Translations under genes and position numbers: made by a program
Notes under the pieces: model-generated
Seen by the model: the letters and a program-made list of their open reading frames with translations, nothing else
Told to the model about the DNA's origin: nothing
Databases searched by the model: none
Assembly: GCF_000715075.1 (NCBI RefSeq)
Contig: NC_134095.1
Coordinates: forward strand, 11,970,222-12,034,221
From: Nicotiana tabacum
Lineage: Eukaryota; Streptophyta; Magnoliopsida; Solanales; Solanaceae
DNA: 64,000 nt
Direction: 5' to 3'
In this document: positions 60,501 to 64,000 of the stretch, one piece after another
Layout: every line of letters starts with the position of its first letter
Position numbering within the stretch: position 1 is the stretch's first letter

Positions 60501-63500
60501 GCAATTATCTTTTGAGGAGTGATATGTTCCAATTATTTGGCAACTGTTCGCCATTCATCGTGCCAAGTTTGTAAGATCCCTTTCCGATGATACCAAGGAC
60601 CTGATATGGTCCTTCCCAATTTGGGTCGAGTTTCCCCTCATCTAGGTCTCGAGTGTTGAGGATGACTTTCCTTAGAACTAAGTCCCCAATTCAAAAGTGG
60701 CGAAGATTGGCTCTTCGGTTGTAGTATCTTTCGATGCGCTGCTTCTGTGCTACCATTCTGACAAGGACGACTTCCCATTTTTCAGCTGGTAATTCGAGGC
60801 TTGTGTTTATAGCCTCGTGATTCGACTCTTCTATTGTGTATTGAAACCTGACGCTGGGTTCCCCGACCTCGACCGGGATCAAGGCTTCGGCGCCATATAC
60901 TAAGGAGAACGGTGTTGCCCCCATACTAGATTTCGACGTTGTTCGATACGCCCAAAGGACTTCAGAAAAAATTTCTCTCCATTTTCCCTTAGCATCATCC
61001 AATCTTTTCTTTAGATTCTGAATGATGGTCTTATTTGTTGATTCTGCCTGTCCGTTCCCACTAGGATGATACAACGTCGATAATATCCTTTTTATTTTGT
61101 GATCCTTGATGAACTTCGTTATTTTCCTACCGATAAATTGTTTTTCATTGTCGTATACTATCTCGGCAGGTATCCCAAATAGGCATATGATGTGATCCTA
61201 GATGAAGTTTATAACTTCTTTTTCTCTGACTTTCTCGAAAGCCTGTGCTTCAACCCACTTAGAGAAATAGTCAGTCTTAAATAAAATTAATTTAGCTTTA
61301 CCTGGGACCGATGGCAGAGGGCCGACGATATCCATTCCCCTTTTCATGAACGTCCACAGGGATATGAGTGAATGAAGTTGCTCCCCGGGTGGTGGATCAT
61401 TGGTGCATGTCTTTGGCATTTGTTGCATTTTCGAACGAACTCCTTAGTATCCTTTTCCATGTTGACCCAGTAGTACCCTGCTCTGATGACTTTGTGAACT
61501 AGTGATTCGGCACCTGAATGGTTCCCGCAAGTAACTCATGGATTTCTCGTATGACATAGTCGGTGTCTCCCAGACCTAAACATATTGCCAACGGCCCTTT
61601 GAACATCCTTCTGTACAATATTTCATCTTCTGCCAATGTGAATCGTGCAGCTTTCATTCGTAGAGTCCTCGATTCCTTAAGGTCCGACGAAAGCTTCCTA
61701 TTCTTTAGATAATCGATATATTTGTTCTTCTAATCCCAAGTTAGTCTTGTGAAGTTTATTTCGGTGTGGCCTTCTTCGACTACCAACTTTGAAAGTTGTA
61801 CGACAGCCCCCGAGCTAATTTCGTCGTCTTTCACTGATGACCCTAAATTTGCAAGGGCATCGGCCTCACTGTTCTACTCTCGAGGTACATGCTGTAGGGT
61901 ACATTCTCTAAACAGGTGTAAGGTTACCTGCAGTTTGTCCAAGTACCTCTGCATTCGATCTTCTTGAACCTCGAAGGTTTTGTTGACTTGGTTAACCACG
62001 ATTAGGGAATCACACTTGGCCTCGATGACCTCTACTCCCAAACTTTTATCCAGCTCGAGACCTACAATCATGGCCTCATACTCGACCTCATTGTTAGTCA
62101 ACTTAGTGGTTTTGATGGATTGTCTAATTGTATAGCCTGTGGGCGGCTTCAAAACAATGCCTAAACCGGACCCCTTCACATTTGAAGCTCCATTTGTGAA
62201 AAGGGTCCACACCCCCGAAGACATACTTGTGTTAAACAAAAGTTCTTTTTCGGCCTCGGGTACGAGGGCAGGCGTGAAGTCGGCCACGAAGTCGGCTAAG
62301 ATTTGAGACTTGATGGCCGTTTGAAGTTGATACTCGATATCATACCCACTGATTTCAACGGCCTATTTGGCCAATCAGCCTGAGAGTTCAGACTTGTGCA
62401 AAATGTTGCGAAAGGGGGTAAGTGGTTACAACACAAATTGGGTGACATTGAAAATACAGTTTTAATTTCCTAGATGCACTTATTAGAGCAAGCGCTAATA
62501 TTTTTAAGTGTGGGTACCGGGTCTCGGCTTCACCTAGAGTTTGGCTAACGTAGTAAACAGGAAATTGCGTACCTTGCTATTCTCGAACTAGGACACCACT
62601 TACCGCAACTTCCGAGACTGCCAAATATAAGTAAAGTTGCTCATCCGCTTTCGTAGTGTGAAGTAATGGGGGGATTGAAAGATATCGCTTTAACTCTTCT
62701 AACGCCTGTTGGCATTCCGGGGTCCAAGTAAAATTGTTCTTCTTTTTGAGCAGTGAGAAGAACCTGTGACTTCGATCCGAAGACCTCGAGATGAACCGAC
62801 CTAAGGCGGCTATCCGCCCTGTTAATCTTTGTACGGCCTTAACGTTGTCCACGACTGTGATATCTTCGATCGCCTTGATTTTATTGGGGTTGATCTCAAT
62901 TCCCCCATTTGATACCATAAAGCCGAGGAATTTGCCCGATCCGACCCCGAATGTACGTTTTTCGGGGTTGGGCTTCATGTTGTATTTTCTCAATATGTTG
63001 AAGGTTTTCTGCAAATGTGTCAAATGGTCCTTTACGTGCAGGGACTTAACTAGCATGTCATAAATATAAACCTCCATTGATTTATCTATTTGTTATTCGA
63101 ACATTCGATTTACTAAGCGTTGGTAAGTAGCACCAGCATTTTTTAGTCCAAACAACATTACATTATAGCAATAAGTACCATACTTAGTAATAAACGAAGT
63201 CTTTTCCTGATCCTCCAGGCTCATTTGTATTTGGTTGTACCCTGAGTATGCATCGAGAAAGCTAAGGATCTCGTGGCCAGCCGTGACTTCGATCATGCGA
63301 TCGATATTAGGCAAAGGAAAAGAGTCTTTAGGACATGCTTTGTTTAAGTCTTTGTAGTCTACGCACATTCTAAGTTTATTCCCCTTCTTGGGGACTACGA
63401 CTATGTTTGCTAACAATTCGAGATATTTTACTTCCTAGATGTTCCTATTTTAAGAAGTTTGGTTAACTCATCCTTGATGAATGCATGTTTACCTCGGATT

Positions 63501-64000
63501 GTGACATTCTCTTTTGCTTTACCGGTCTGAACTTTGGGTCCAAGCTCAATCGATGAGTGGTAATCTCCGGTGGGATCCCTATTATGTCAAGGTGGGACCA
63601 AGCAAAACAATCCATATTTTTAATAAGAAATTTAATGAGTTTTTTCCTAAGCTCGAAAATTAACCCCGTGCCCAGGTATACCTTTTGATCGGGCAGATGC
63701 TCGATCAGTATGACTTATTCTAGCTCTTCAATCATTGACTTTGTGGCATCGGAATCATCGGGGATTATGAAGGTTCGAGGCATCATATAATCATCATCCT
63801 CGATAATTTCCTATTGCTTCGATCTGGTCGAGGCCAACGACTGTGGTGGCTATTTGACTTCCTGCTTTTCCTTTGATTCTGGTCCATTTGTTGATGTTAG
63901 TGCTGATACGGGTATTAACTCATCAATTGCAAACATCTCTTTGGATGCTGGTTGTTCGTCGTATACCGTTTTGATTCTTTCCAATGTTGAGGATTTCAAA
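60501..64000 (-). pseudogene. Decayed pol of Tat element 2
   Basis: On the minus strand, integrase (about 61430-60691) keeps the first Asp in 'GMDIVGPLP' (about 61340) and the Glu in 'GNGQAES' (about 61050); the frame between is broken near 61200-61080. RNase H is at 62287-61874 ('NNEVEYEAM'). Reverse transcriptase is at 63416-62577 ('LRMCVDYKDLNKACPKD', 'FGLKNAGATYQRLV'), where the catalytic YIDD reads YIYD (about 63070), so polymerase activity is lost. 63417-64000 holds the linker before reverse transcriptase ('HLPDQKVYLGTGL' about 63690) with stops. The 3' end of the frame is near 60503 ('NNWNISLLKR'). Confidence 0.83.

Larger units (their letters stand above)
55872..64000 (-). mobile_element. 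Tat-type Ty3/gypsy retrotransposon (element 2), cut by the window edge
   Basis: It lies in opposite orientation to element 1. From the left it has a partial 3' LTR, a polypurine tract (minus AAACGAGGGGA, about 56181-56171), an antisense gene on the plus strand, a spacer, then pol on the minus strand running off the window: integrase, RNase H, reverse transcriptase and the start of the protease linker. Gag and the 5' LTR are beyond 64000. Its LTR start (TGTATACGG) groups with the solo LTR at 40009 rather than with element 1. Confidence 0.8.

Overview
This window is a stretch of plant nuclear genome from Solanaceae, most likely Nicotiana. The evidence is: two spliced host genes whose products resemble Solanaceae proteins (a glutamate receptor-like channel and the plastid protein DCL); tobacco/tomato-type repeats (an Au-like SINE, RTE-LINE/TS-type tails ending in TTG repeats, Tat- and Tekay-type Ty3/gypsy elements, Stowaway and hAT MITEs); and AT-rich DNA around them. 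Species assignment is inference. There is no bacterial-style operon, rRNA, tRNA or CRISPR signal.

Layout. 1-3312: end of a Ty3/gypsy element with its 3' LTR, followed at once by a palindrome-rich inverted-repeat element (3313-4222). 4223-6476: short non-autonomous repeats. 6477-16505 (minus): a complete five-exon GLUTAMATE RECEPTOR-LIKE gene whose exons join in frame to 911 codons. Its introns hold a copia LTR-like piece, an Au SINE with a perfect 13-bp target duplication, a Stowaway inside a hAT MITE, an RTE-like LINE carrying two later insertions, and further MITEs. 16506-18901: its upstream region, a MITE and an array of palindromic repeats. 18902-31876 (plus): a full-length Tat-type Ty3/gypsy element with both LTRs, decayed gag and pol, a reverse-inserted gypsy LTR containing about 300 bp of (AT)n, and an antisense gene between pol and the 3' LTR. 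32939-36749 (plus): an intact three-exon DCL gene (232 codons). 37730-43260: MITEs, SINE/LINE tails, a solo Tat LTR with a perfect 5-bp duplication, and a Helitron. 43467-52630 (minus): a decayed Ty1/copia element that received a 2.9-kb gypsy LTR (itself hit by a LINE/SINE tail), an (AT)n tract and a 2.6-kb Helitron. 53437-53665: a tRNA-type SINE. 53740-55566: a three-LTR, two-spacer miniature retrotransposon array. 55872-64000 (minus): a second Tat element, cut by the window edge, again with an antisense gene.

Only GLR and DCL look like working host genes. The most interesting signal is the antisense gene carried by both Tat elements. In two diverged copies in opposite orientation it starts near the 3' LTR, keeps three introns at the same positions with nearly the same lengths (83/83, 78/80 and 77/77 nt), and lies downstream of paired TGACG-type motifs 14 bp apart. 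Other points of note are the three-LTR array, the two Helitrons with clear termini, and the insertions whose removal restores the host repeat exactly. All copy and family names are from reading the sequence and general knowledge; no search was run.
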